The notes under the pieces were generated by a model, which did not search any database, was not told the origin of the DNA, and was given only the letters and a program-made list of their open reading frames with translations. 64,000 bases of DNA from Rattus norvegicus (taxonomy: Eukaryota > Chordata > Mammalia > Rodentia > Muridae). Shown here one piece after another: positions 1 to 11,539 of this stretch. Where the stretch lies: NCBI RefSeq assembly GCF_036323735.1, contig NW_026947409.1:1-64000 (forward strand). The letters are read 5' to 3'. Both the position numbers and the translations under genes were made by a program. Numbering within the stretch: position 1 is the first letter of the stretch; each line of letters opens with the position of its first letter.

Positions 1-338
1 ACAATGAAATGAGTATTCTGCTTGAAGCAGAGATATTGATGAACACTAACTCCTGTGCAGTCATTTTAGTGTTATAAAGACATTGCCAAAATTGCTTCAG
101 ATGATTGATTGAAATGTTAAGCGCTCTTTACAACAGATTTTGAGAGTCCCTTACTGAAAGAATGGTCTTTTACAGCAAGACCTTTATTAACAGACTTTGA
201 TTTATCCCATGTACCAACGAAGTGAAATTGTCCCAGAAATAAAATAATGCCTCTCCAGAAACAGCTTTTATCCAATGATACACATCTACTTCTATTTCTT
301 AATTGCCATGTTGACATGGGCTTAGGATACAATATATT

Positions 339-504
339 GGGTTGGGGATTTAGCTCAGTGGTAGAGTGCTTGCCTAGCAAGCACAAGGCTCTGGGTTCGG
401 TTCCCAACTCCCAAAAAAAAAAAAAAAAAACAAAACAAAAAAAAAAACAAAAACAAAAAAAAAAACAGAAACACGTCTATCTGCAGCATGGTCTTTATAC
501 TGAA
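339..504 (+). mobile_element. ID SINE with unusual unique 3' tail
   Basis: A BC1/tRNA-Ala-like ID body begins GGGGTTGGGGATTTAGCTCA at 339, with A-box and B-box-like segments, and runs to about 411. An A-rich tail with C interruptions (412-472) is followed by about 32 bases of non-A unique sequence. A 15-bp target-site duplication flanks the whole insert (324-338 and 505-519, AGGATACAATATATT). Copy B of the duplication has a single copy of this target and no insert, which confirms both ends. ID SINEs are RNA polymerase III transcripts mobilised by L1. The unique tail looks like 3' readthrough carried with the transcript. Confidence 0.95.
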
Positions 505-1964
505 AGGATACAATATATTCTGATTTATTAATGGTATTTTAGTATTATTTGGTTAATTGTTAAAATTTCAAAGGAACATACCTATTCCATGATTATATCC
601 CATACAACTTTTAATTTGATCTTGAAGTGTTTCATGAAAACTGAAGTATCAAAAATGTATATCTTCCCATTGAAAATTTGTAACATGCATCATGTGAAAT
701 ACCCAGTGTACCTCAATGATTGATGTCTCTGAAAGCATTTAAAGACTCTCCTACTGCATTACTTTAAGCGTGCAGAAACTTAACCCACATAGTTGCAGTT
801 CCAGATTGGCTGTAAACAAATCACTTTCTGAGAGTTGGAAAGTGATTAAAACTTTTGATATGAAACTAGTTAGGACTTTGAGAAAAGGGAAAGGACAGGC
901 CATAGAAAGTATGTTTTTAAAATTCTTTTCTTTAAATTAGACTTTTTTATGCAATATATTTTATTATGGTTCCTCTTCCCTCTATTTCTCCCCTTCTTCT
1001 ATACCTCTCCTGTCACCTGTATCTACATTCTTTCTGACTCTCAGTAGAAAACTAAAAATCATCCAAGGGTCAAAATTAAAGTAAATGTTAATGAACTGGA
1101 GTAGAACAAAACAAGCAGATAGCAAAGAGCCAATAAAAGGCAAAAGAATCAGGTACAGACACAGGGACCCAGACTTCCATTAACATACTAGAGAACTCTT
1201 AGGAAACATAAAACCAGGAAACAATATATACAAAATCATACAGAGTAACCATTAATAGATAATTAAACAAATTAAAAAAGGAAAAGAAATTGTGAAGAAA
1301 ATGTCCTAACCGATTATGAGACGATTCTCCAAAGATAATTTTGAGTACCCTTAGTGCTTTTTATGCAGTCTACCCTTAAAATTGAATTGTGTACCCAGTG
1401 AGAGTCCCTTGGAGAAAAGTAAGTTTTTATTTTCAAATTAATACCCATTGGAGATAACTTCCAGTTTAGAGATAAGGTGATGTTCAGGGCTTGGCTTCTT
1501 TCATGGGCTAATTAATAGGTAACGAGATCTGTGAGGTGTTGTCTTCTGAGCATTATTCAGTTTTGAGACTCAGGAAGTCGCAATAGTTACATCTATCTGA
1601 ACAGGCCCTAAATTATATTGACCCTGCATATTCATAGTAACTAAGGACAGTGCTGGACAATAAAAGATGATGTAGCCACTGGTGTCTTACTAGTGTTTAA
1701 ATGTTTAGCATCATGCCCTTTTTCACCAAAAAGGCTCAGGTTATACCCAGGGGGTCATGAAGCAAAATATAAAGATATCCACGCGATATCAGGGTTTAGT
1801 CCAAAGAGGTTATGTTGGTTGGGGAGGATGAGGTTTAGAGTGTAGAGGGCTTCCATACATGTGTTATGCATGTATGGAATTATCAAAGAACAAATTGCTT
1901 TCTTGAAACTTCTAAATGTAACCACCAAGAATATTTGGGAGATATTCTTTCAAGTCTGCTCTAT

Positions 1965-2070
1965 TTGTTTTAAAAATTGGGTCTCATTGTGTAGCTCAAA
2001 TTACCGTAGAACTGCTAGTTTTCATCCTCCTTCATCCCCTACACTTGTAGCAGGTTTACTCAACATTGCC
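1965..2070 (-). mobile_element. Old B1-like SINE fragment
   Basis: The phrase for 'gggtctcattgtgtagctc' followed by 'tagaactgctag' resembles the reverse complement of B1's 3' half. The paralogous stretch in duplication copy B (57265-57352) has the same fragment, so it predates the duplication. It is diverged and short. Confidence 0.5.
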
Positions 2071-2569
2071 AAAATTATAGAATATGTGTAAATCTTCTGT
2101 TGTTGAAGTTTGATTACATAACGCATTATTCTGTCATTTGTTTTTCAGTTAACAATATATCTTGAATACATGTGCATGCGGAATTTCATCATGGAATATA
2201 TTGCATTTCATAAATGGTAGTATACTCATTTCTTTAAATAATAATCTAGTTGTGCCGTTCAGATTATTTTCATTTTCATTAAATAAAGTTCGCTACAGAA
2301 AATCAGGATGGACACTGACTCAGGCACTGTACTCAATGGTGATTATTAACATTATATTTTGTGTAAATTACAAAACACATTGTTGGAATGATGTCAAGGC
2401 TGTTAAGTAATGTAATACTTGTATAAATACTGCCAAATTTCCATCTCAGAAGACTCTAATAATATATATTGCTAACAATTTTATATGAGAACTCATACTA
2501 TACCATTCAAAATTAAATGGTACACATATTTTAAAAAGATATCAGTCTCTGACTTCTGTCAGTTCTTTA

Positions 2570-2905
2570 ATTAGGGGAAGGATTGAAGAAGTTGAAGAGG
2601 AGGCCAACCTCTATAGGAAGACAAGCAGTCACTACTCTGGAATGCTAAGATCTCCCAGACTCTGACCCACCAATCAGGCAGGACAAAAAAGGTGATCTTA
2701 GGCCCTGACACATGTATAGCAGAGGACTGCCTGGTCTGGCCTAATCCTTGAGAGACTTGAGGCCCCAGGGTTTATGGTGCCTGGCAAGGGATGGGGAGCA
2801 TCCTCTTTGAGTCAGGGAGGAAGACGTGGAATGGGATGAGGAACTGTGGGAGGGAAAAGGCACAATGGCAGGAATGTAAATAAATAAATTAATTTTTAAA
2901 ATAGT
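2570..2905 (+). mobile_element. Old L1 3'UTR fragment
   Basis: The segment has the polypurine, GGATGG-rich texture of rodent L1 3'UTRs, with a 'tagcagaggactgcctggtctgg' type motif and a terminal 'gaatgtaaataaataaa' tail. The same piece is in duplication copy B (57850-58190), so the insertion predates the duplication. No ORF2 remnant precedes it, so it is strongly 5'-truncated. Confidence 0.65.
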
Positions 2906-2937
2906 TTCACTCATAAATTCAAATGCTAGTTTCTTTT

Positions 2938-3046
2938 TTTTGTTTTACGTAATATTTTAAATAATATTATACAGAAAGAGAGTATGAAATATTCTACTTG
3001 GTGTTCAAGACGTCAGTTTTTGAAATATCAACCCTATCAATGTTAA
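2938..3046. other. Short unique spacer between duplication A and L1-1
   Basis: AT-rich sequence with no match to duplication copy B. It forms the 3'-side flank of the minus-strand L1. No gene or recognisable repeat is seen. Confidence 0.6.
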
Positions 3047-3074
3047 TTTTTTTTTTTAGTTTTTTTTTTTTTTT

Positions 3075-3781
3075 AATTAACTTGAGTATTTCTTATATAC
3101 ATTTCAAGTGTTATTCCCTTTCCCGGTTTCCGGGCAAAATCCCCCTCCCCCCTCCCCTTCCTTATGGGTGTCCCCCTCCCAACCTCCTCGATTGTCGCCC
3201 TCCCCCCATAGTCTAGTATACTGGGGGTTCAGTCTTAGCAGGACCCAGGGCTTCCCCTTCCACTGGTGCTCTTACTAGGATATTCATTGCTACCTATGGG
3301 GTCAGAGTCCAGGGTCAGTCCATGTATAGTCTTTAGGTAGTGGCTTAGTCCCTGGAAGCTCTGGTTGCTTGACATTGTTGTACTTTTGGGGTCTCGAGCC
3401 CCTTCAAGCTCTTCCAGTTCTTTCACTGATTCCTTCAACGGGGGACCTATTCTCAGTTCAGTGGTTTGCTGCTGGCATTCGCCTCTGTATTTGCTGTATT
3501 CTGGCTGTGTCTCTCAGGAGCGATCTACATCCGGCTCCTGTCGGTCTGCACTTCTTTGCTTCATCCATCTTGTCTAATTGGGTGGCTGTATATGTATGGG
3601 CCACATGTGGGGCAGGCTCTGAATGGGTATTCCTTCAGTCTCTGTTTTAATCTTTGCCTCTCCCTTCCCTGCCAAGGGTATTCTTTTTCCTCATTTAAAG
3701 AAGGAGTGAAGCATTCACATTTTGATCATCCGTCTTGAGTTTCGTTTGTTCTAGGAATCTAGGGTTATTCACGCATTTGGT
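3075..3781 (-). other. L1-1 3'UTR with C-rich (G-rich on L1 strand) tract
   Basis: This non-coding L1 tail lies between the ORF2 stop (3782) and the poly-A. On the L1 strand it contains a long G-rich polypurine tract (plus-strand C-runs at 3140-3210). That feature is conserved in mammalian L1 3'UTRs and can form G-quadruplexes. Small open frames here, on either strand, match the same UTR in L1-2 and are not genes. Confidence 0.85.
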
Positions 3782-6700
3782 CTAATAGCCACTTATCAAT
3801 GAGTGCATACCATGTATGTCTTTCTGTGATTGGGTTAGCTCACTCAGGATGATATTTTCCAGTTCAAACCATTTGCCTACGAATTTCATAAACTCGTTGT
3901 TTTTGATAGCTGAGTAATATTCCATTGTGTAGATGTACCACATTTTCTGTATCCATTTTCTGTTGAAGGGCATCTGGGTTCTTTCCAGCTTCTGGCTATT
4001 ATAAATAAGGCTGCGATGAACATAGTGGAGCACGTGTCTCTTTTATATGTTGAGGCATCTTTTGGGTATATGCCCAAGAGAGGTATAGCTGGATCCTCAG
4101 GCAGTTCAATGTCCAATTTTCTGAGGAACCTCCAGACTGATTTCCAGAATGGTTTTACCAGTCTGCAATCCCACCAACAATGGAGGAGTGTTCCTCTTTC
4201 TCCACATCCTCGCCAGCATCTTCTGTCACCTGAGTTTTTGATCTTAGCCATTCTCATTGGTATGAGGTGAAATCTTAGGGTTGTTTTGATTTGCATTTCC
4301 CTTATGACTAAAGATGTTGAACATTTCTTTAGGTGTTTCTCAGCCATTCGGCATTCCTCAGCTGTGAATTCTTTGTTTAGCTCTGAACCCCATTTTTTAA
4401 TAGGGTTATTTGTTTCCCTGCGGTCTAACTTCTTGAGTTCTTTCTATATTTTGGATATAAGGCCTCTATCTGTTGTAGGATTGGTAAAGATCTTTTCCCA
4501 ATCTGTTGGTTGCCGTTTTGTCCTAACCACAGTGTCCTTTGCCTTACAGAAGCTTTGCAGTTTTATCAGATCCCATTTGTCGATTCTTGATCTTAGAGCA
4601 TAAGCCATTGGTGTTTTGTTCAGGAAATTTTTTCCAGTGCCTATGTGTTCCAGATGCTTCCCTATTTTTTCTTCTATTAGTTTGAGTGTGTCTGGTTTGA
4701 TGTGGAGGTCCTTGATCCACTTGGACTTAAGCTTTGTACAGGGTGATAAGCATGGATCGATCTGCATTCTTCTACATGTTGCCCTCCAGTTGAACCAGCA
4801 CCATGTGCTGAAAATGCTATCTTTTTTCCATTGGATGGTTTTGGCTCCTTTGTCAAAAATCAAGTGACCATAGGTGTGTGGGTTCATTTCTGGGTCTTCC
4901 ATTCTGTTCCATTGGTCTATCTGTCTGTCTCTGTACCAATACCATGCAGTTTTTATCACTATTGCTCTGTAATACTGCTTGAGTTCAGGGATAGTGATTC
5001 CCCCTGAAGTCCTTTTATTGTTGAGGATAGCTTTAGCTATCCTGGGTTTTTTGTTATTCCAGATGAATTTGCAAATTGTTCTGTCTAACTCTTTGAAGAA
5101 TTGGATTGGTATTTTGATGGGGATTGCATTGAATCTGTAGATTGCTTTTGGTAAAATGGCCATTTTTACTATATTAATCCTGCCAATCCATGAGCATGGG
5201 AGATCTTTCCATCTTCTGAGGACTTCTTCAATTTCTTTCCTCAGTGTCTTGAAGTTCTTATTGTACAGATATTTTACTTGCTTGGTTAAAGTCACACCGA
5301 GGTACTTTATATTATTTGGGTCTATTATGAAGGGTGTCGTTTCCCTAATTTCTTTCTCGGCTTGTTTCTCTTTTGTATAGAGGAAGGCAACTGGTTTATT
5401 TGAGTTAATTTTATACCCAGCCACTTTGCTGAAGTTGTTTATCAGCTTTAGTAGTTCTCTGGTGGAACTTTTGGGATCACTTAAATATACTATCATATCA
5501 TCTGCAAATAGTGATATTTTGACTTCTTCTTTTCCGATCTGTATCCCCTTGACCTCCTTTTGTTGTCTGATTGCTCTGGCTAGAACTTCAAGAACTATAT
5601 TGAATAAGTAGGGAGAGAGTGGGCAGCCCTGTCTAGTCCCTGATTTTAGTGGGATTGCTTCAAGTTTCTCTCCATTTAGTTTAATGTTAGCAACTGGTTT
5701 GCTGTATATGGCTTTTACTATGTTTAAGTATGGGCCTTGAATTCCTATTCTTTCCAGGACTTTTATCATGAAGGGGTGTTGAATTTTGTCAAATGCTTTC
5801 TCAGCGTCTAATGAAATGATCATGTGGTTTTGTTCTTTCAGTTTGTTTATATAATGGATCACGTTGATGGTTTTCTGTATATTAAACCATCCCTGCATGC
5901 CTGGGATGAATCCTACTTGGTCATGGTGGAAGATTGTTTTGATGTGCTCTTGGATTCGGTTTGCCAGAATTTTGTTGAGTATTTTTGCGTCGATATTCAT
6001 AAGGGAAGTTGGTCTGAAGTTCTCTTTCTTTCTTGTGTCTTTGTGTGGTTTAGGTATAAGAGTAATTGTGGCTTCATAGAAGGTATTCGGTAGTGATCCA
6101 TCGGTTTCAATTTTGTGGAATAGTTTGGATAATATTGGTATGAGGTCTTCTATGAAGGTTTGATAGAATTCTGCACTAAACCCATCTGGACCTGGGCTCT
6201 TTTTGGTTGGGAGACCTTTAATGACTGCTTCTATTTCCTTAGGAGTTATGGGGTTGTTTAACTGGTTTATCTGTTCCTGATTTAATTTCAGTACCTGGTA
6301 TCTGTCTAGGATATTGTCCATTTCCTGAAGATTTTCAAATTTTGTTGAATATAGGTTTTTATAGTAAGATCTGATGATTTTTTGAATTTCCTCTGAATCT
6401 GTAGTTATGTCTGCCTTTTCATTTCTGATTTTGTTAATTTGGACGCACTCTCTGTGTCCTCTCGTTAGTCTGGCTAAGGGTTTATCTATCTTGTTGATTT
6501 TCCCAAAGAACCAACTTTTGGTTCTGTTGATTCTTTCTATGGTCCTTTTTGTTTCTACTTGGTTGATTTCAGCTCTGAGTTTGATTATTTCCTGCCTTCT
6601 ACTCCTCCTGGGTGTATTTGCTTCTTTTTGTTCTAGAGCTTTTAGGTGTGCTGTCAAGCTGCTGACATATGCTCTTTCCTGTTTCTTTCTGCAGGCACTC

Positions 6701-7608
6701 AGCGCTATGAGTTTTCCTCTTCGCACAGCTTTCATTGTGTCCCATAAGTTTGGGTATGTTGTACCTTTATTTTCATTAAATTCTAAAAAGTTTTTAATTT
6801 ATTTCCTTATTTCTTCCTTGACCAGGTTATCATTGAGTAGAGCATTGTTCAATTTCCAAGTATATGTGGGCATTCTTCCCTTATTGTTACTGAAGACCAG
6901 TTTTAGGCCGTGGTGGTCCGATAGCACACATGGGATTATTTCTATCTTTCTGTACCTGTTGATGCCCGTTTTTTGACCAATTATATGGTCAATTTTGGAG
7001 AAAGTACCATGAGGAGCTGAGAAGAAGGTATATCCTTTTGCTTTAGGATAGAATGTTCTATAAATATCCGTTAAGTCCATTTGATTCATGACTTCTCTTA
7101 GTCTGTCTACATCTCTGTTTAATTTCTGTTTCCATGATCTGTCCATTGATGAGAGTGGGGTGTTGAAATCTCCCACTATTATTGTGTGAGGTGCAGTGTG
7201 TGTTTTGAGCTTTAGTGAGGTTTCTTTTACATATGTAGGTGCCCTTGTATTTGGGGCATAGATATTTAGGATTGAGAGTTCATCTTGATGGATTTTTCCT
7301 TTGATGAATATGAAGTGTCCTTCCTTATCTTTTTTGATGACTTTTAGTTGAAAATTGATTTTATTTGATATTAGAATGGCTACTCCAACTTGCTTCTTCT
7401 GACCACTTGCTTGGAAAATTGTTTTCCAGCCTTTCACTCTGAGGTAGTGTCTGTCTTTGTCTCTGAGGTGTGTTTCCTGTAGGCAGCAGAATGCAGGGTC
7501 CTCGTTGCGTATCCAGTTTGTTAATCTATGTCTTTTTATTGGGGAGTTGAGGCCATTGATATTGAGAGATATTAAGGAATAGTGATTATTGCTTCCCGTT
7601 ATATTCAT
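3782..7608 (-). pseudogene. L1-1 ORF2 (endonuclease/reverse transcriptase), disrupted
   Basis: ORF2p nicks target DNA and reverse-transcribes L1 RNA at the nick. The frame starts with ATG at 7608 and ends with TAG at 3782-3784, spanning 3,827 nt (about 1,276 codons, the normal rat length). The N-terminal endonuclease has LNINGLNS near residue 15, LQETHL with Glu about 45, GDFNTP and SDHHGL. The reverse transcriptase has the catalytic FADD motif at about residues 701-704 (nt 5508-5497). A Cys/His-rich C-terminus (CWRGCG...HCWWDC) is present. Breaks relative to L1-2 and L1-3: GAA to TAA at 6799-6801, TAC to TAG at 4444-4446, and a 1-nt loss near 3970 that shifts the last ~60 codons. Between these points the frame is continuous, so the copy is relatively young. 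Confidence 0.93.
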
Positions 7609-7667
7609 ATTTGGATGTGAGGTTATGTTTGTGTGCTTTCATTCTCTTTGTTTCGTTGCCAAGACAA

Positions 7668-8810
7668 TTAGTTTTTTGCTTCTTCTAGGGTATAGCTTGC
7701 CTCCTTATTTTGGGCTTTACCATTTATTATCCTTTGTAGTGCTGGATTTGTGGAAAGATATTGTGTAAATTTGGTTTTGTCATGGAATATCTTGGTTTCT
7801 CCATCAATGTTAATTGAGAGTTTTGCTGGATACAGTAACCTGGGCTGGCATTTGTGTTCTTATAAGGTCTGTATGACATCAGTCCAGGATCTTCTGGCCT
7901 TCATAGTTTCTGGCGAGAAGTCTGGTGTGATTCTGAAAGGTCTCCCTTTATATGTTACTTGACCTTTTTCCCTTACTGCTTTTAATATTCTTTCTTTATT
8001 TTGTGCGTTTGGTGTTTTGACAATTATGTGACGGGAGGTGTTCCTTTTCTGGTCCAATCTATTTGGAGTTCTGTAGGCTTATTGTATGTCTATGGGTATC
8101 TCTATTTTTAGGTTAGGGAAGTTTTCTTCTATGATTTTGTTGAAGATATTTACTGGTCCTTTGAGCTGGGAGTCTTCACTCTCTTCTATACCTATTATCC
8201 TTAGGTTTGATCTTCTCATTGAGTCTTGGATTTCCTGTATGTTTTGGACCAGTAGCTTTTTCCGCTTTACATTATCTTTGACAGTTGAGTCAATGATTTC
8301 TATGGAATCTTCTGCTCCTGAGATTCTATCTTCTATCTCTTGAATTCTGTTGGTGAAGCTTGTAACTACAGCTCCTTGTCTGTTCTTTTGGTTTTCTATA
8401 TCCAGGGTTGTTTCCATGTGTTCTTTCTTAATTGCTTCTATTTCCATTTTTAATTCCTTCAACTGTTTGATTGTGTTTCCCTGGAATTCTTTCAGGGATT
8501 TTTGTGTCTTCTCTCTATGTGCTTCTACTTGTTTATTTATGTTTTCCTGGAATTCTTTCAGGGATTTTTGCGATTCTTTCAGGCATTTTTGCGATTCCTC
8601 TCTGTAGGCTTCTACTTGTTCTCTAAGGGAGTTCTTCACGTCTTTCTTGAAGTCCTCCAGCATCATGATCAAAAATGATTTTGAAACTAGATCTTGCTTT
8701 TCAGGTGTGTTTGGATATTCCATGTTTGTTTTGATGGGAGAATTGGGCTCCGATGGTGCCATGTACTCTTGGTTTCTGTTGCTTGGGTTCCTGTGCTTGC
8801 CTCTCGCCAT
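7668..8810 (-). pseudogene. L1-1 ORF1 (RNA-binding chaperone), disrupted
   Basis: ORF1p is a trimeric RNA-binding nucleic-acid chaperone that coats L1 RNA. ATG is at 8810 and the terminal TAA at 7668-7670 (380 codons, the longest of the three copies here). The N-terminus MARGKHRNPSNRNQ is followed by a long coiled coil with internal repeats (SLKEFQENINKQVEAHRE-type units, about residues 70-130). The RNA-recognition region follows (LRIIGIEESEDSQ), then the C-terminal domain (TPNAQNKERIL and ITPDFSPETMKARR). Two in-frame nonsense codons break it: GAA to TAA at 8079-8081 and AGA to TAA at about 7860-7862. No frameshift is needed to join the parts. Confidence 0.93.
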
Positions 8811-9517
8811 CAGATTATCTCTAGTGTTACTTTGTTCTGCTATTTCTGACAGTGGCTAGACTGTCCTATAAGCCTGTGTGTCAGGAGTGCTGTAGACCTG
8901 TTTTCCTCTCTTTCAGTCAGTTATGGGGAAAGAGTGTTCTGCTTCCTGGCTTGTAGTTTTTCCTCTCTACAGGTCTTCAGCTGTTCCTGTGGGCCTGTGT
9001 CTTGAGTTCACCAGGCAGCTTTCTTGCAGCAGAAAACTTGGTCTTACCTGTGGTCCCGAGGCTCAAGTTCGCTTGTGGGGTGCTGCTCATGGGCTCTCTG
9101 CAGCGGCAGCAACCAGGAAGACTTGTGCCGCCGTTTCCGGGAGCTTCAGTGCACCAGGGTTCCAGATGGTCTTTGGCTTTTTCCTCTGACTTCCGAGATG
9201 TGTGTGCAGAGAGCAGTCTCTTCTGGTTTCCCAGGCTTGTCTGCCTCTCTGAAGGTTTAGCTCTCCCTCCCACGGGATTTGGGTGCAGAGAACTGTTTAT
9301 CTTGTCTGTTTCCTTCAGGTTCTGGTGGTGTCTCAGGCAGGGGTCCTACCGCTCCTGGGCCCTCCCCCACGGGAGCCCAGAGGCCTTATACTTTTCCTCT
9401 TGGGCCAGGGATGTGGGCAGGGGTGAGCAGTGTTGGTGGTCTCTTCCGCTCTGCAGCCTCAGGAGTGCCCACCTGACCAGGCGGTTGGGTCCTGTCTTTT
9501 TTCTTGAAGTTGAGTTT
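8811..9517 (-). promoter_or_regulatory. L1-1 5'UTR / internal promoter region
   Basis: GC-richer sequence upstream of ORF1 that matches the leaders of L1-2 and L1-3. In rodent L1s this region holds the internal RNA polymerase II promoter. Open frames seen on both strands here (9002-9520 plus; 8977-9273 minus) recur in L1-2 and L1-3 with different breaks. They are GC-driven, not conserved genes. Whether this piece still promotes transcription cannot be judged from sequence alone. Confidence 0.75.
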
Positions 9518-11059
9518 TAACTAGACCTCAAGCCATTCCTCTCCCTGCCCATTCTCATGAATGTTATGTTTGGCCTGAAGAAAGGATCAAGGAAATATAT
9601 CCAAAACCCTCAAGTGTGTCTCTGGGAACTCAGGAATTTAGATATTACATTACTGATATCTAATGGGACTCCAGAACCACAGTCTATAGTCCATGCTGTC
9701 CTTTGTTTTACTGATATCTGGAATTTTTGGAAAATATAAGAATTTGGGAGTTTATCATTTGAAGTAGGTACACAATATTTAAACTGCTGTATCCATTATA
9801 GCCGGGCCCCCTTTGTTGCCAAAATCATTGCATAAAACTGAATTGGAAAATAACATTTTTAGTACACATACAGGAATATTTAAAAATCCCCTATCATAGA
9901 ATGTACAATAAGAAAATGTAATACAATATTCAGTGAATTAAAGTTGTGTGGTGCAAATACTGGCATTTGGGAAATAGAGAAAACCTAGGAAATAGCACGG
10001 TATGTCACAGGAATGGAACTGGGAATAAAATTATTATCCTTAAGAATATACTCCACTTTATGTACCTAGATCATTTCTACCTCTGCCAAGACTCTGAATA
10101 ACTTCTTCCATTCAGAGCATGTAGCCAATAATGAACAAAGAGAAGTCTCTAGCTTTAGAGAGATGTATGACATAAAGGTTTCCACTGTGTCACATGATAC
10201 ACTCCTGGAAAAGGCACCCTCAAATCTGGTCAATGTAAGGAAAGCTGTTTAGCAGTTAGGCCATGGAATTCTCAGAGACACCATCATTAGGCCTGCCCTG
10301 AAAAATCTCTTCTATCCTGGAGAGTCCGAAGTTCTTCGGTGATGACACAAGCTTTGGCACGACAGCAACTCACAGATATTCCTTCAGTACCTCTAGGGTT
10401 TACTATTTGGCTAATAATTCAGAATAAACAACAATTTGGGAGGGAGATCAGGGAGGATGAAGAGATTAGAGATGGGGAGATGGAAGTTGGCTTTCTCTCT
10501 TGGTATAAAAAAAAATTCTTCGTCCATGGGAAATTTCAGTGAGTCCAGGGTATTAGTTAAGTGTGTTCTGAAGAGATAGCCTTGATCTGAGCTTTCCACA
10601 TATGGGAATCAGGAGTAGGGTGCCTCTCAAAAGCATCTGTTCTTCCCTTTTTTTTATGGTTCCTGGAAGTCAGAGAGTTTATATCATTAACAGCTTTATC
10701 CCAAAAGTCAGGTTATTTGATGGGCACCGTTGTTCCGTAGAGCTCATGGCTTTTATTTGTTTTGCCCAGAAGAAAAAGGTCCTGAAGAAGAAGGGAGGAA
10801 AGAAAAGTATTCTGTCCTCAGCTCAGAGGAAATTCCTCATTGATTTGGATTCCTATAGTGCAGTTTATCTCTGACACTGATAATTGGGAGAGAGAAGTGC
10901 TTTTACTTGATATTTCATCATCTCAGTCTTTCCACTAGTATTACTCTATCATTGCCTGACAGTGACCCTTTAGATTTCTGAGTCAATAGGTGTGATTAGC
11001 TTGCAGTTTTCTTCTCTTTTTCTTCTTTCTTTTTTTATTTTTTTAGACAATTTCATCGC

Positions 11060-11539
11060 TCTTTTAAATTACTGATTATATATTTATTTCAAATGTTACT
11101 TTCTTTCCCAGTTTCCTGCCATAAGTTCCCTACCCAGAACCCTCCCATTTTCTATAACCCCATTTACTGCCCTTGACATTCTTTTTAACTAGTAGTCAAA
11201 GCTAGATTGGACCAAGGGCTTCTCCTTCCATTGGTGCCAAACAAGGCAATCCTCTGCTACATATGCAGTTTAGACATTGGTATGTCAATATACAGTCTTT
11301 GACAATTGGTTTAGTAACAGAAATCTCTGCTTCATTTGAATTATTTTTCTTATGGTTTTGAAAGTCTTTCAGCTCTTGTAATCCTTTCTTAAAATCTACC
11401 AAAAGGGGTAGGTTTAAAGTTCACTTGTCTACCACTACCATTCACTTCTTCATTTGACAAGCTCTAGCCGTGTCTCTCAGAAAAGAATTATATCTTGTTA
11501 CTCTCAGTGACACTTCTCTGCATTATCTAGATTTGGTGG

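Larger units (their letters stand above)
1..2937 (+). repeat. Segmental duplication, copy A (left part cut by window edge)
   Basis: This stretch is matched almost base for base, in the same orientation, by 55489-58230. Alignment by eye holds through many distinctive words, for example the shared start around 1-110 and the shared end around 2880-2937. Similarity stops at a T-run at both right ends. Copy A is longer because it holds an ID element at 339-504 that is absent from copy B. Otherwise the two copies differ by scattered substitutions and short indels. The left limit is unknown because the window begins inside the repeat. The content is AT-rich noncoding DNA ending in an old L1 3'UTR piece. 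I recognise no gene in it. Confidence 0.92.
3047..9517 (-). mobile_element. L1-1: near full-length rat LINE-1, minus strand
   Basis: An autonomous-type non-LTR retrotransposon of about 6.5 kb, read on the minus strand: 5'UTR (9517-8811), ORF1 (8810-7668), 59-bp spacer, ORF2 (7608-3782), 3'UTR with a G-rich tract, then a poly-A tail seen as T-runs at 3047-3074. It carries about 165 bp more 5'UTR than L1-2. The right edge abuts the tandem array exactly where that array's first unit begins. I could not find a convincing target-site duplication, so the 5' edge is approximate. Two nonsense codons in each ORF and one ORF2 frameshift make it inactive unless suppressed. Confidence 0.95.

Noticed and set aside
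339..411. Possible tRNA gene (A-box and B-box present)
   Set aside because: It is the tRNA-Ala-derived body of an ID SINE with an A-tail and target-site duplication, not a functional tRNA gene.
6407..6976. 189-codon plus-strand hydrophobic frame antisense to L1-1 ORF2
   Set aside because: It is antisense shadow of the A-rich ORF2 reading frame. The same shadow appears in L1-2 and L1-3.
9002..9520. 172-codon plus-strand open frame, and similar GC-rich frames at 31603-31932 and 59626-59943
   Set aside because: These are translations of the L1 5'UTR on the strand opposite or same as L1. They recur in all three L1 copies with different breaks and have no recognised domain.
10300..10560. Possible promoter ('cttggtataaaa') in the tandem unit
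   Set aside because: The TATA-like word is conserved in all three units, but no transcript start, polyadenylation pattern or gene is linked to it. It is kept only as a landmark.
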